Origin: Thraustochytrium sp. TN22
Taxonomy: Eukaryota; Sar; Bigyra; Thraustochytrida; Thraustochytriidae
Assembly: GCA_013306675.1 (NCBI GenBank)
Contig: JABLUY010000201.1
Location: 1-64,000, forward strand
Length of the DNA: 64,000 bases
Reading direction: 5' to 3'
A program made the translations under genes and the position numbers. The number at the start of each line of letters is the position of its first letter. The stretch's first letter is position 1. Below the pieces are notes generated by a model. That model saw only the letters and a list, made by a program, of their open reading frames with translations, did not search any database and had not been told where the DNA came from. Shown in pieces: positions 17,394 to 27,063 of this stretch.

Positions 17394-20300
17394 CTACATA
17401 CGGAGATCTTGCTCGGAATAGGTGGTATTGCTGCGAAGCAAGAGCTCGCGCAAGACGATGCGCAGGCGCTGGTGTTCGTTCTCCTTGGGTCGCAATGCAA
17501 TGAGCTCACCCAAGGTCTGCTCTGCATGGACCAGCCGCACCAGCGCGTCTGGAAGAGCGGCACTTCGCAGTGTGATTGCTGTGCGCAATTGCTCGATCGG
17601 ACGGCCGTCCCCAACCACAATGGAGCGAGCCACAGCACGGGCCTCGGTGAGATCGCGACCTTTTAAGGAGGAGAGCTGAGCCCGCAAGGAGGCCTCGAGC
17701 GCGGAGGCGAGCAGCTTACGGTCTTCCAGGCCATGCGCAAGGTCGCGCAGCTGGGGTAGGACCTCATGGTCACCGAGCGTCAAGAGACGCTCCAGAACCA
17801 GTGCTCGGTCTCTCTTTGCCACGTTTGAGGGCTGCGAGTCGAGCAGCGCGTGAAGGAGCGCACGCGCCTCCTCGAGACGTTTGAGGAGCTGGAGCGTCGC
17901 GGCCGCCTCGATTGCAGCCCGCTGGCGGTCTTGCCAGCGGCCCGAGGCCTCGGCATACTGAAGGTGGTGCTGGTGGATGTCGAGCGCCGCTTCGTGCTTT
18001 CCCTGCATGCCAAGGGCGCGTGCGATTCCGGAGAGTGCGGGCCCAACGCCAGCCTGCGCAGCGCGCTGCGAAGGCTTGAGGGCCTTGACTCGGAGAAGCG
18101 GCTCTTGCGCACCAATGTTTGGTGGAAGCGCTTCGGCGGACTGGACGGCCAGCGCGTAGTCCGTGGCAAGCGCGAGACGGTCGCGTTCGGTGAGCTCCGC
18201 CCCTGCGCCATCGTCGAGCTGCATCTGGAGTTCTGCCTTGGCCGCGAGGAGATGGCAAGTCGCGACGAGCTGGGTTTCCTCCGCCGGATCGGGCGGGCAG
18301 CGGCGCAACAGGTCTTCAACGCCCGCAAGGGCACCGACGAGGTCGCCGCGCGCGCGCTTGGCCGCGATGATCTCGCGCCGCGCCGCCATGGCGAGTCGTG
18401 GGTTGCAGAGGTCATTCTCCGCGATTTCGACGGCCTCCTGAAGCAGACGCACGTCGCGAGAGTGTTTGCCACGCTGCAGGCGGGCGACGAAATCGCCGCT
18501 GGCGTCCTCCATGGTGCGCTCTGGCGGGGCGATGACCACGGGGACCATGGCCGGTTTGGAGCTTGGCGTGGTGGAAGGCTCGGTGACCGGTGCCCGTACG
18601 GGAGGGTTCTGCTGAGCAGGCGCGCCGTTGCAGAGCGCGAGGAGCGGCGCGACATGCTCTCTGTGCGCGCGCTGATCCTCCTCGGCAATGTTGGCGAGGA
18701 GCACGTCCATGCGCGCCTGGACTTTGTTACGTGTGGCCGTGGCGGACACGCGTGCGTGGTTGGCGCGGATGCAGGCGCTGAGCGGCCGCGCATCCGTCGC
18801 CTTTCCGCCAACGTGCCGGCGCGGAGACATGGCGTAGCCCTCGGCGTCCGCGAAGTCCTCGAGGTCCTGGACCAGCGAGCCCTTGTAGAGATCGATCAGG
18901 TCAGACTGCTCGTACAGGCCGTCGTCCTTGCAGCTTCCGCCATTCTTGGCGAGATTATCGCTGGTGCCGCTGGCCCCACCTCGATCGGTGCCATCGACGC
19001 CTGACACGGCGCCGAGGTTGATGTGGTTGCGCCTCCACTTGCCGGGGGCGGCGCGAAAGACAACTCGAGGCTTGCGGGCGTCGCCGAAGCGCGAGGCGTG
19101 ACGCTGCGCGCCGTCGCTGAGCTCTAGGCTGCGCCCCATAGCCGTAACGAGGCGCATGGAGTCGAAGTTGGCACCCAGGTTGAGCTTACCATCATCGGTG
19201 TGTGGAAAGCGGGAGCGCGGCCAGCGCGGCGCCTCCTCGGCCTCAACGTTCTCTTCAGCGCTCTCATTCAGGGCAAAGTGCCCCGCGGACCGCTGACGGG
19301 GGTCGGTGCGATCCTCCCGGTAGCTCGTCCACAGGTCCCCATCACTGCTGTCGTCATCGCTCGCGATGCTCGGGCTCGGCGGCACGGCGGCTGCCTCTTC
19401 CTTGACGTCATCCCTGTCGTTGTCGAAGAGTTGCTGTACAAAGTCGGGCTGCATGGTGAGGTGGAAGAAGGAGTCTTTGGAGGCGAAGGAGCTGTCGTTG
19501 GCTTGTGGGGCCGGGTTCTCGAGCAAGACTGCCTTGCGAGCGCGGGGCGACTGCATGGCGCGCGGGAAGCGCGGCTGCGGGGGACGCTGCGCCTTGGGAG
19601 CGTCGGCAGTGCCAAGATCCTCGACGAGATTCGTGAAGTCCTGTTCGACCTCGGTGCGCAGCCCGGCGAGGTTCTCGCGGCGCGCCATGGAGGACCGGCG
19701 GCTGCTCCCGCTGCTGTGCGGTGAACTTCCGCTCGCGTGGACGCTAGACGACTTGCGCCTCGCACTCGCACGCTCATTCTGCGCGAGGCTGAGCAAGGTG
19801 CCGTAGACGGTCTTGGAGGCGTTGTCTTCGGTGATTTGCTGCGTGGCGAGGCGCAGCTTATGGTTGTGGAGAAGCTGCTGCGGCGTGGGCACGGATTGGT
19901 GTCTGGGCTGCGCGAGTTGCTGATGAGGGGGGTATTTCTGCTGCGGTCCAGCTGCGTTGGGCTGCGGACGTACCTTGTAGAGCTGCGCAATGCCGTCGGT
20001 GCCGCGCGCGGGCGGCTGGTATACCTCGTAAAGCAGGTGGAGGCGCTCAGAAACGGCACGCTTGATCTTGCCCTCGGGCGAGATGCCGCGCGAGGAGCGG
20101 CTGCCGTCCTGGTACCAGCGGAGATCCATGTGGGCCTCTGCGCCATGGTCCAGGACGGCCTGTAAGAATAGCATGCGGTCGACGACATCGAGGAAACTCT
20201 CAACGTCAAGGCGCGAGGTGGAAAGCTGCGAGGCGACGTGCTGCACGTGTGACGACGATAGCGAGCGAAAGCAGCCAGAGTCGCGCACGAAAAGGTGCAA

Positions 20301-22109
20301 GGTGTCAGTGGTGATGTAGTCGAGCGCGAGCGGGTCGTCACGCGCCGCGTAGCCCGCGAAGGCGCGGCGCAGGCGGCGGTTGAGTGTGTCCTGGACAGCC
20401 GGTAGCTGCGCGTCGGTCTGCTCGACGGGCGTCGTGTCAGGCTGCACGAGAGGTTCCCGGAAGAGGTCTTCGTACTTGCGGTTAAGCAGCAGGAGCAACG
20501 TCTGCAGCTTGCCGGAGGCCGTGGCGAGCTCGTCGGCGTCCTCCGCCTCGTAGAGGGCGGTGAGCGAGGAGCGTGACTTGGGGTTCAGCACGTGGCGCGC
20601 CACGTCAAGCAGGAAGACCATAAATTCGGGCAGCGTAAGCGCGGCGACATCCAGCTCGCGGTGGAAGGACTCCACCTCACGCAGCACGGCATCGAGGGCC
20701 GCGAAGCGCAGCTCCGTCGCCTTGCCAAGACGCTCGCGGATGCGTAGCGTCGTGTGCTGAATACGCCGCGTCTCCTTGCCATCGTTGTGGTAGTAGAGCC
20801 GCAGCACGCGTTCGATGTGGCCCATGGACTCGGCTGGGTTCACCATGGCCACTTCTCTGCCCTCACTCTCCTCGATGGCGTCCAGCTGCGCAAATGTGGG
20901 CGCTCGCATATGCTCCCTGCGGCCATGGTCTTCGCGTGCTGTCTGCTCTGCCGGCGCAGCCGCGGCGTCCGTCTCCTCGTCTGCCGAACCTGTGTCGAGA
21001 TTGGCCACGCGCACAAAGGCGGAGCGAAGGCGCACCGAAGCTTCCCAGGAACGCTCCACGCGGCGCCGGCCACATGCGCGGCAGCGATGGCCGTTGACGC
21101 TGGCTTGCGGCTCGATGTACACGCAGCGCGTCTTGCCGCTGGCAGACGAGCACATGTGCTCGCCCCATTGGCCTTGGCGGCTATGAAAGACGGCGTCCGA
21201 ATAGCTCATGTACGAGATGAGTCCTGGCGCAAGTTGGAAGTCCTTGAGGAGCTGCACGGCGCTCGCGTACGAGAGTCCGACGCCGGCCTCCACGACGGAC
21301 TCCCAGGATCGCGACTGCTCGGTGAGCCGTAGCTTCTCGTCAGTCGTGTAATAGACATAGAGGGTCTTGAGCGCCTCCTCGTGGCGCAACAGCGATTGTA
21401 CGATTTGAGGGAACATGAGCGCCTGGCCTCGACGCGTCATGGCACCGCACGCGCCAGTCACCTTTGCGTTCTCCATCGTCGGGCGTACCCTGTCGCTCAG
21501 GAAGCTCTCGAAGCGCTTGTAGCCGTGCAAGGTGGACAGCCGCCGCAGGGCCTGTTCAAAGCCTTTGGAGTCCAGCCACACGTGCGCCATTCGCTTCTGT
21601 TTGACTTGCTCCTCATCGTCTTCCTCTTGAGGAGCTGGCTGATGGCCGAGCTCACTGAAGATTGCCACGCAGGCCGACAGCGTCACCTTGTTGCTCCAGA
21701 GCGAGCAGTCTGAGCAGAAGCTCAAAAAGTATCCGAGCCGGAGGGCTTCCTTGGAGCTCGCAAAGACGTGATCCTCGGACGTGCGCGCGCACTCGCAGCT
21801 CAGCTCCTCGATCAACGCGCCCAAAACCTCCTTGTCCGGCATGTGCTGGAACATGGAGTACGCCGTGCGCTTCTTGCACTCGAGGTCGTGCTGCTGCCGC
21901 GCTAAGAAAGTGAAGACGCTGCTCACGGTCCAGCGGCTCTGCAGCTCGCGCGCATACCGCACGCGCGGCACCAAGTGCTGCACCGTCAGTGCCCGCCGCG
22001 TCGCACGCTGGATAATGACCGCACTGCGGCGCTGCTTCACCGTCGCGGTCCGGTACTCCCGCTCCAGGCCTTCCTGCTGCACGCGCAGCCGCGTCAGCAG
22101 CTGCGCCAT
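17394..22109 (-). CDS. Large IQ-motif protein with C-terminal helical (TPR-like) repeats, function unknown
   Basis: A 1571-aa single frame starting MAQLLTRLRVQQEG. An IQ calmodulin-binding motif occurs near residue 30 (AVIIQRATRRALTVQ). The first 500 residues are well-structured in appearance, with conserved-looking blocks (LWSNKVTLSACVAIF, SYASAVQLLKDFQLAPGLI) and a CRACGRRR cysteine pair. The middle (about 700-1150) is low-complexity and basic/Ser-rich. The C-terminus (about 1190-1560) consists of paired amphipathic helices typical of TPR or TPR-like arrays (ALGMQGKHEAALDIHQHHL). Similar IQ plus EF-hand/TPR proteins are common in flagellate stramenopiles, often tied to cilia or centrosomes, but I cannot name an orthologue. 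The gene is convergent with the channel gene (172 bp apart). Confidence 0.75.
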   Translation of the reverse strand: MAQLLTRLRVQQEGLEREYRTATVKQRRSAVIIQRATRRALTVQHLVPRVRYARELQSRWTVSSVFTFLARQQHDLECKKRTAYSMFQHMPDKEVLGALIEELSCECARTSEDHVFASSKEALRLGYFLSFCSDCSLWSNKVTLSACVAIFSELGHQPAPQEEDDEEQVKQKRMAHVWLDSKGFEQALRRLSTLHGYKRFESFLSDRVRPTMENAKVTGACGAMTRRGQALMFPQIVQSLLRHEEALKTLYVYYTTDEKLRLTEQSRSWESVVEAGVGLSYASAVQLLKDFQLAPGLISYMSYSDAVFHSRQGQWGEHMCSSASGKTRCVYIEPQASVNGHRCRACGRRRVERSWEASVRLRSAFVRVANLDTGSADEETDAAAAPAEQTAREDHGRREHMRAPTFAQLDAIEESEGREVAMVNPAESMGHIERVLRLYYHNDGKETRRIQHTTLRIRERLGKATELRFAALDAVLREVESFHRELDVAALTLPEFMVFLLDVARHVLNPKSRSSLTALYEAEDADELATASGKLQTLLLLLNRKYEDLFREPLVQPDTTPVEQTDAQLPAVQDTLNRRLRRAFAGYAARDDPLALDYITTDTLHLFVRDSGCFRSLSSSHVQHVASQLSTSRLDVESFLDVVDRMLFLQAVLDHGAEAHMDLRWYQDGSRSSRGISPEGKIKRAVSERLHLLYEVYQPPARGTDGIAQLYKVRPQPNAAGPQQKYPPHQQLAQPRHQSVPTPQQLLHNHKLRLATQQITEDNASKTVYGTLLSLAQNERASARRKSSSVHASGSSPHSSGSSRRSSMARRENLAGLRTEVEQDFTNLVEDLGTADAPKAQRPPQPRFPRAMQSPRARKAVLLENPAPQANDSSFASKDSFFHLTMQPDFVQQLFDNDRDDVKEEAAAVPPSPSIASDDDSSDGDLWTSYREDRTDPRQRSAGHFALNESAEENVEAEEAPRWPRSRFPHTDDGKLNLGANFDSMRLVTAMGRSLELSDGAQRHASRFGDARKPRVVFRAAPGKWRRNHINLGAVSGVDGTDRGGASGTSDNLAKNGGSCKDDGLYEQSDLIDLYKGSLVQDLEDFADAEGYAMSPRRHVGGKATDARPLSACIRANHARVSATATRNKVQARMDVLLANIAEEDQRAHREHVAPLLALCNGAPAQQNPPVRAPVTEPSTTPSSKPAMVPVVIAPPERTMEDASGDFVARLQRGKHSRDVRLLQEAVEIAENDLCNPRLAMAARREIIAAKRARGDLVGALAGVEDLLRRCPPDPAEETQLVATCHLLAAKAELQMQLDDGAGAELTERDRLALATDYALAVQSAEALPPNIGAQEPLLRVKALKPSQRAAQAGVGPALSGIARALGMQGKHEAALDIHQHHLQYAEASGRWQDRQRAAIEAAATLQLLKRLEEARALLHALLDSQPSNVAKRDRALVLERLLTLGDHEVLPQLRDLAHGLEDRKLLASALEASLRAQLSSLKGRDLTEARAVARSIVVGDGRPIEQLRTAITLRSAALPDALVRLVHAEQTLGELIALRPKENEHQRLRIVLRELLLRSNTTYSEQDLRM

Positions 22110-23343
22110 CGCGCCGAGCGCGAGCGCACGCGCGCCTCGGCTCGACCGAGCGCGGATTGAACGATCTCAAGCGAACCACTGCAGAGCCATCGACGAGCGC
22201 GCGCGTGCCGTCGCCGCGCGCATGTCCGTTTTATCAGAGTTAGACTCAAGGTGACGCTACGAGTCAGCGACTGTTCGCCCACTGGAACTTGAAGTCAATT
22301 CAACCAAGTCAACAGGGACCATGCGTGCCGGCGAGCGGCGGCCGCGGTGGCACCACCGCGGCCGCGGCGCACAGGGCGGCCGCCCGGCGGGCCGTGAAAC
22401 ACAGTGGCGGGCACGATCACTGACGCCGTTGGCGCCGTGCCGCGAGGCCCGCGACACTCGGGCTCACTGTCAGTGCCGGCGCCGGCGGCCGGCCTGGTTC
22501 GGCCACCAGGCCACTCACTGGCAGGTTCGGATCGCGTCGCGACACGATGCTCGCACGGACGTTGTTGCAGCGTTCGTTCGTGAGCAGTCCCTCAGGCTGC
22601 CTGCAGTAGGCAGCGGGCGCTCGCGAGTCTTGCAGAGAGTTGTTTCTACCAGGGACGCCCAAAGACGACACCACGGCACGGCCTCCACTGGCAGCAGCCA
22701 CCAACAAGTGCGATGACAAGCCTTTCTCTGTATGCACTAGGCCTACGTAGGGCTAAACGCAGTTTGGCAAGCCGTGCGCGGTGCAGCGATGGCGAGACGT
22801 CGCACTGGATTCGCTTTCTTCCAGAGGCGACAGTCCGGGGGAAGCAATGGCGGCGCTGGTGCGTGCGACTGCAAGGCATTGCAAGCCTTGCAAGGCAACC
22901 GCCAGGCAGCCTGAGCGATCACGACTGCAGTGCAGTGCTGCTCCTTTGGGGAAGCAGCGTTGACGACGGCGCTGCAGGTGTGCGTGTCCCTGGCTTGCAT
23001 GCTTGCTTGCTGGCAGTGGCTATGGCAGACCTTCGCGTCCAAGCAGTGCCGCACTGCACTGCTCTGGCGGCCGCAGCGCCGCGGCCCAGCCGCGCCAGTG
23101 CCAGTGCCAGTGCCAGCGGTGGCGGGCACCCACCACGAGCACCTTCAAGTTGTCGTTCGCTTGCAGTGCGTGCCAGTGAGAATTACGGACGCCGGGCGGT
23201 GCAGTGACGGGTGACGACGGACAGTGTGAGCGCGGCACGCGCGCGCCCCACGTCAGCGCGTTGACGGCCGCGGCCGTGGCGGCCGCAGCAAAACCTGAAG
23301 TACGAGGCTTCGAGCGGGGGCGGGGCGGGACGCGCGCGGCAGC
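22110..23343. promoter_or_regulatory. 1.2-kb divergent intergenic region, IQ protein / M20 hydrolase
   Basis: No gene is visible. About 170 bp upstream of the IQ gene lies an A/T-rich element with TTGAA and TTCAA in inverted arrangement (22284-22300). Near the hydrolase there are CCAGTG hexamer repeats (about 23093-23116) and CATGCTTGCTTGC-type sequence (about 22998-23012). Confidence 0.5.
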
Positions 23344-25245
23344 ATGCTCGCGACGGTGGATGGCGTGCGCGTGGTGCGCGGCGGCGAGGAGCCGCGCGTG
23401 GAGCGGCGCACGTGCTGGGCGTGCCGCGACTGCGGCGAGGACGGCGCGGCCGCGGGCGGCGAGGGCGGCGAGTACGAGTGCTGCAGGACGCACGCGGGCG
23501 AGCTGGCGCAAGCGCAGGCGAACCTGGTGGCGGAGCATGTGCAGACGCTGACGCGGGCGCTGGGCGCGTGGGCCAGCGTGCAGAGCAGACTGTCGACGCT
23601 CGCCATGGTGCTGGCGCTCGTGGTGGTGCTGGGCGCCGGCGTGGTGGAAGCGCGCGGCGGAAGGTCGGAGGCGCTGGAGCATGGGCGATTCGCGGCAGCG
23701 GCCGTGCTGGCCGTGGCGACGCTCGGGTCCGTGCTGGTGGTCAATACGGTGGCGCTGAGCAACAAGAACGGCGGCCGCCGCGTGCGGAGCGAGGGCATCC
23801 CGCCGGAGCTGCAGCTGGACGAGGAGGGCAAGAGGGCGCTTGCGGTGACGCTGAGCCGCGCAATCCAGCTGCAGACCGTCTCGTTCGAGCTGGATGACCC
23901 GAGTGGGGCGCGCACGGACCCGGACCAGCTCGTGCGGCTGCACGCGCTCCTGGAGGAGCGCTTCCCGCTGGTGTATTCGTCACCGCACATCCGGCGCACG
24001 GTGGTGAACGGGCTGAGCCTGCTGTACGAGTGGGAGGGCGCGTCGCCGGAGCTGCCGCCGATGATGACGTGCGCGCACCTGGACGTGGTACCGGCGCCAG
24101 ACCCGGAGCAGTGGAGCGTGGATGATCCCTTCAGCGGGGAGATCGACGCGGACGGCGTGGTGTGGGGCCGTGGCGCGATTGACAACAAGCACAATGTGGT
24201 CACTGAGCTGGCTGCCGTGGAGTCGATGCTGCGCGCCGGCGTGGCGCAGCCCGCGCGCACGGTCTTCATCGCGCTGGGCCACGACGAGGAGATCGGCGGC
24301 AAGAACGGCGCGAAGCAGATCTCGGCGGAGGTGGAGCGGCGGCTCGCGGAGCGCGGGCAGCGGCTCGCCTTTTTGATTGACGAGGGCACCTTCGTGATCA
24401 AGGGCATTTTGCCTGGGCTCGAAGGCAAGCCCGTGGCGCTGCTAGGCGTCGTGGAGAAGGGCATGTGCAACGTCAAGCTGACGGTGCGCGAACACGGGCC
24501 CGGTCACAGCTCGATGCCGCCGCCAAGCGGGCTGAGCAACGTTGGCATTCTGGCCAAGGCGATTCAGCGTATCGAGTCGCGGCCCATGCCGGCGGCCGGG
24601 CTGGACTTCATGCTCGACATGCTGCGTGCACTGGGCAGCGAGCTGCCGCTGCCTCTGCGACTCGTGGTGGCCAACTCGTGGCTGTTTAGGCCGGTGCTGA
24701 AGCGCGTCTTCCTGGGCAAGGCCAGCACGGCGGCCTCGGTGCGCACGACGTCGGCCGTGACCATGCTGCGAGCCGGCGCCAAGATCAACGTCCTGCCGGG
24801 CGAGGCGTCCGCATTCATCAACCATCGCATCCACCCGGCTGACGGCAGCGCGCGCAACATCCTCGAGTACGACCGCAAGGTGATCAACGACCCGCGCGTG
24901 GAGGTGTCCATTTTCAACGAGGACTATTTGATCGAGCCGTCGCCCACCACGCCCGCCGACTCGCCGCAGTTCAAGCTTGTGAGCTCCATCGTGCGCGAGG
25001 TCTTTGACGCACCCGCCGTCCCGAGCCTCATGCTGGGCAATACCGACACGCGCCACTACTGGAACCTCTTTGCCGAGAACGACGTCCACATCTTTCGGTT
25101 CTCGCCCGTCCTCATGGAGAGCCTCGCACAGACGTCCATGTTCCACGGCATCGACGAGCGCATCACCACCGATAACCTTGTCATGCTGCACGACTTTTAC
25201 CTGAGCCTCTTTCTGCGCAGCGAAGAATTTGGTTCTCAAGCCTGA
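23344..25245 (+). CDS. M20 metallopeptidase, PM20D1-like N-acyl-amino-acid hydrolase/synthase, membrane anchored
   Basis: A 633-aa M20-family enzyme. The metal-site motifs are all visible: HLDVVP (His245, Asp247), GRGAIDNK (bridging Asp280), GHDEEIGG (Glu315/Glu316), with a dimerisation-domain segment and the late TRHYWNL His. The arrangement, including DPFSGEIDADGVVWGRGAID, matches PM20D1 and yeast carboxypeptidase S more than soluble aminoacylases. PM20D1 joins or splits fatty acids and amino acids. Ahead of the catalytic domain are two hydrophobic helices (about 83-102 and 115-138) and a Cys-rich start (CWACRDCG, then CC). The extra N-terminal cysteines are not known to me from PM20D1. The gene ends 130 bp from the convergent prenyltransferase. 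Confidence 0.88.
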   Translation: MLATVDGVRVVRGGEEPRVERRTCWACRDCGEDGAAAGGEGGEYECCRTHAGELAQAQANLVAEHVQTLTRALGAWASVQSRLSTLAMVLALVVVLGAGVVEARGGRSEALEHGRFAAAAVLAVATLGSVLVVNTVALSNKNGGRRVRSEGIPPELQLDEEGKRALAVTLSRAIQLQTVSFELDDPSGARTDPDQLVRLHALLEERFPLVYSSPHIRRTVVNGLSLLYEWEGASPELPPMMTCAHLDVVPAPDPEQWSVDDPFSGEIDADGVVWGRGAIDNKHNVVTELAAVESMLRAGVAQPARTVFIALGHDEEIGGKNGAKQISAEVERRLAERGQRLAFLIDEGTFVIKGILPGLEGKPVALLGVVEKGMCNVKLTVREHGPGHSSMPPPSGLSNVGILAKAIQRIESRPMPAAGLDFMLDMLRALGSELPLPLRLVVANSWLFRPVLKRVFLGKASTAASVRTTSAVTMLRAGAKINVLPGEASAFINHRIHPADGSARNILEYDRKVINDPRVEVSIFNEDYLIEPSPTTPADSPQFKLVSSIVREVFDAPAVPSLMLGNTDTRHYWNLFAENDVHIFRFSPVLMESLAQTSMFHGIDERITTDNLVMLHDFYLSLFLRSEEFGSQA

Positions 25246-25279
25246 AGCTCCGCCAAACTAAAAACTTACAGCTGAGTCC

Positions 25280-25280
<1 letters not shown>

Positions 25281-25310
<30 letters not shown>

Positions 25311-25326
25311 AAGAAGAAGAAGAAGA
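25281..25326. repeat. (AAG)n microsatellite between convergent genes
   Basis: About 15 perfect AAG/AGA units lie between the stops of the M20 hydrolase and the prenyltransferase. Confidence 0.95.
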
Positions 25327-25375
25327 GGCGGTAAAAACAAGCAGGATCTCGTCGCTCTGGCTGCCAGCCGGCCGA

Positions 25376-26338
25376 CTAAGGAAGATACGGCTCGAGAGAG
25401 ATGGCGCAAAACAGTCCGAAGCAAAAGATCGTGTGCTGCAGCGCGTGGCGCTCCGGGGCATCCAACATGATGCGCGCGTCCGGCACGAAGAGACGCATGT
25501 TGTCGGCCGCGAGCGGCAGGCAGAGCGCCACAATCACGGCGATGGCAAAGTTGCGGCGCAGCAGCGCCACGACGAGCGCGCTGGCAAAGAGCAGCGCCAC
25601 GAGCGCCTCGTAGACGCCGCGCGAGCGCTCCGGGCCGAGAAGCGAGCAAATCGTGGTGATGCCGGCCGCGCGGTCGGCCTCGGCGTCGCGCGCATTGTTG
25701 GCGAGGAGGATGAGCTCCGTGGCGATGGCCACGGGCACGCTGAGCAGCGCCACCTCCGTACTGAGCGAGCCCGTGAGGCGCACCGCCGTCGCCTCCATGA
25801 GCAGCGGGCCATAGCACAGCATGATGTTCAGGTCGCCCAAGGCGTGGTACTTGAATTGCAGCGGTGGCGCCGTGTACGAAAGGCCAGCGAGCGCCCCAAC
25901 GAGGATCAGCACGCTCCACGTGGGTGACGGCGGAAGCGCCGCCGCGATGGCCAGCGCCGCGATCATGGTCGCCGCGGCGCCAGCCGCCACCGTTGCCGGC
26001 TTGAGGTGACCATCCACCAGCGTCCTGTCCGCCGCGGTAGCCTTCGTATCCACCCCCGCGCGGTGGTCGAAGAACGTGTTGGCCAGGTTCGCCGACGTGT
26101 GCAACAGCACCGCTATAGCCAGCTGCGCTAGGAGCGCCGTGCTTGCGGCCAGCTCCGCCTCAGGCTGCAGCAGCAGCAGCTGCTGCTGCTGCTGCTCTTG
26201 CGCCGCCTCCCGGCCGCCATCGCTCGCCGCGACCCACGCTTCGCGCGTCGCCGCCGCCGCCAGCAGCACCGGCGCCACGCACACCGGCACGCTCCACGCC
26301 CGCGCCGCCGACAGCGCCGCGCGCACCGCCGTCGTCAT
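25376..26338 (-). CDS. UBIAD1: UbiA-family prenyltransferase, UBIAD1/MenA type
   Basis: A 320-aa membrane protein from the Met at 26338 (MTTAVRAALS). A longer open frame upstream is Arg/Ala-rich and lies in the intergenic region. The two Asp-rich prenyl-diphosphate sites are present: NTFFDHRAGVD (Asn87, Asp91) with DRTLVD just after, and NNARDAEAD (Asn214, Asp218, Asp222) followed by RAAGITT. The pair DRTLVD and ALGDLNIML...YGPL is characteristic of UBIAD1/MenA rather than COQ2. These enzymes attach an isoprenoid chain to a naphthoquinone nucleus (menaquinone/vitamin K2), and animal UBIAD1 has also been linked to CoQ. Length is close to human UBIAD1 (338 aa). A short polyQ/polyL insertion at about 46-57 is unusual. 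Confidence 0.87.
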   Translation of the reverse strand: MTTAVRAALSAARAWSVPVCVAPVLLAAAATREAWVAASDGGREAAQEQQQQQLLLLQPEAELAASTALLAQLAIAVLLHTSANLANTFFDHRAGVDTKATAADRTLVDGHLKPATVAAGAAATMIAALAIAAALPPSPTWSVLILVGALAGLSYTAPPLQFKYHALGDLNIMLCYGPLLMEATAVRLTGSLSTEVALLSVPVAIATELILLANNARDAEADRAAGITTICSLLGPERSRGVYEALVALLFASALVVALLRRNFAIAVIVALCLPLAADNMRLFVPDARIMLDAPERHALQHTIFCFGLFCAISLEPYLP

Positions 26339-27063
26339 CCCCCTGCGCGCCCGTGCCCGTGCCGTGCGTGCCTGCCGCGCGACTTGACTTGACCAGCTTC
26401 GTATTTTGTGCTCCGCCGGGTCGAGTCGGGTCGAGCTGGCCCGCCGCAGCCGCCGTTCCTGTGCAGCCTGGCCGCGCGCAAGCTCGACCCGAGCAACTTC
26501 GCCGCCGCCGCGCCCGCGTTGGCGATCTACTCCGCGCGGGGCTCGCGCGCGGGATTTGAATTCAAATTGGCGCGCGAGGTCGGCCGGGAGTTCAAATTCG
26601 AATTCGACCGCGCGCGCGCCTCCAAGCCGCCGCGGGGCGCGCCGCGGAGGCCGGCCTGCCAGTGCCACGGGCCCGGCGCGCCGCGTCGCGTCGCGTCGCG
26701 CCGGGCCGCCGCCGCGCGGAGGCCGCGTCGTCGATTCGTCGGCGGCGCCTGCAGTGCCGCTGCGCAGGCCCGGCCCGCGCCGGCGCGAGAGACAAAAAAA
26801 GGCGGAAAGCGCAGGGCGCCAAGTGCAGGCCCAAAGGGCGGCGCCCGGATAGCGCACTTGCGGCGCGCGGCGCAAGTGGAGCGCGGGCGTGGAGGAAAAC
26901 AGGGCGGCGGCGACGGCGGCGGCGGCGGCGGCGCGCGGCGGCAGGCAGAGCGGAGTCGAGCGCGAGCCTGCGGCGCAGCGAGCAGCGGAGACGGCGCGGC
27001 GGCAGCAGCAGCAGGCGCAGGGGCAGGGGCAGGGGAAGGGGGACGCAGCAGCTAGCTGGCAAG
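26339..27063. promoter_or_regulatory. Divergent promoter region, UBIAD1-like / lipoyl protein
   Basis: 725 bp. Two A/T-rich palindromic patches stand out: a perfect 14-bp palindrome ATTTGAATTCAAAT at 26554-26567 and TTCAAATTCGAATTC at 26591-26605, 37 bp apart. A CTAGCT-containing 11-mer (AGCTAGCTGGC) lies 3 nt before the lipoyl-protein start. Confidence 0.6.

Noticed and set aside
26339-26875. N-terminal extension of the UBIAD1-like gene to 26875
   Set aside because: It is Arg/Pro/Ala-rich, contains the promoter palindromes, and the Met at 26338 gives a length typical of the family.
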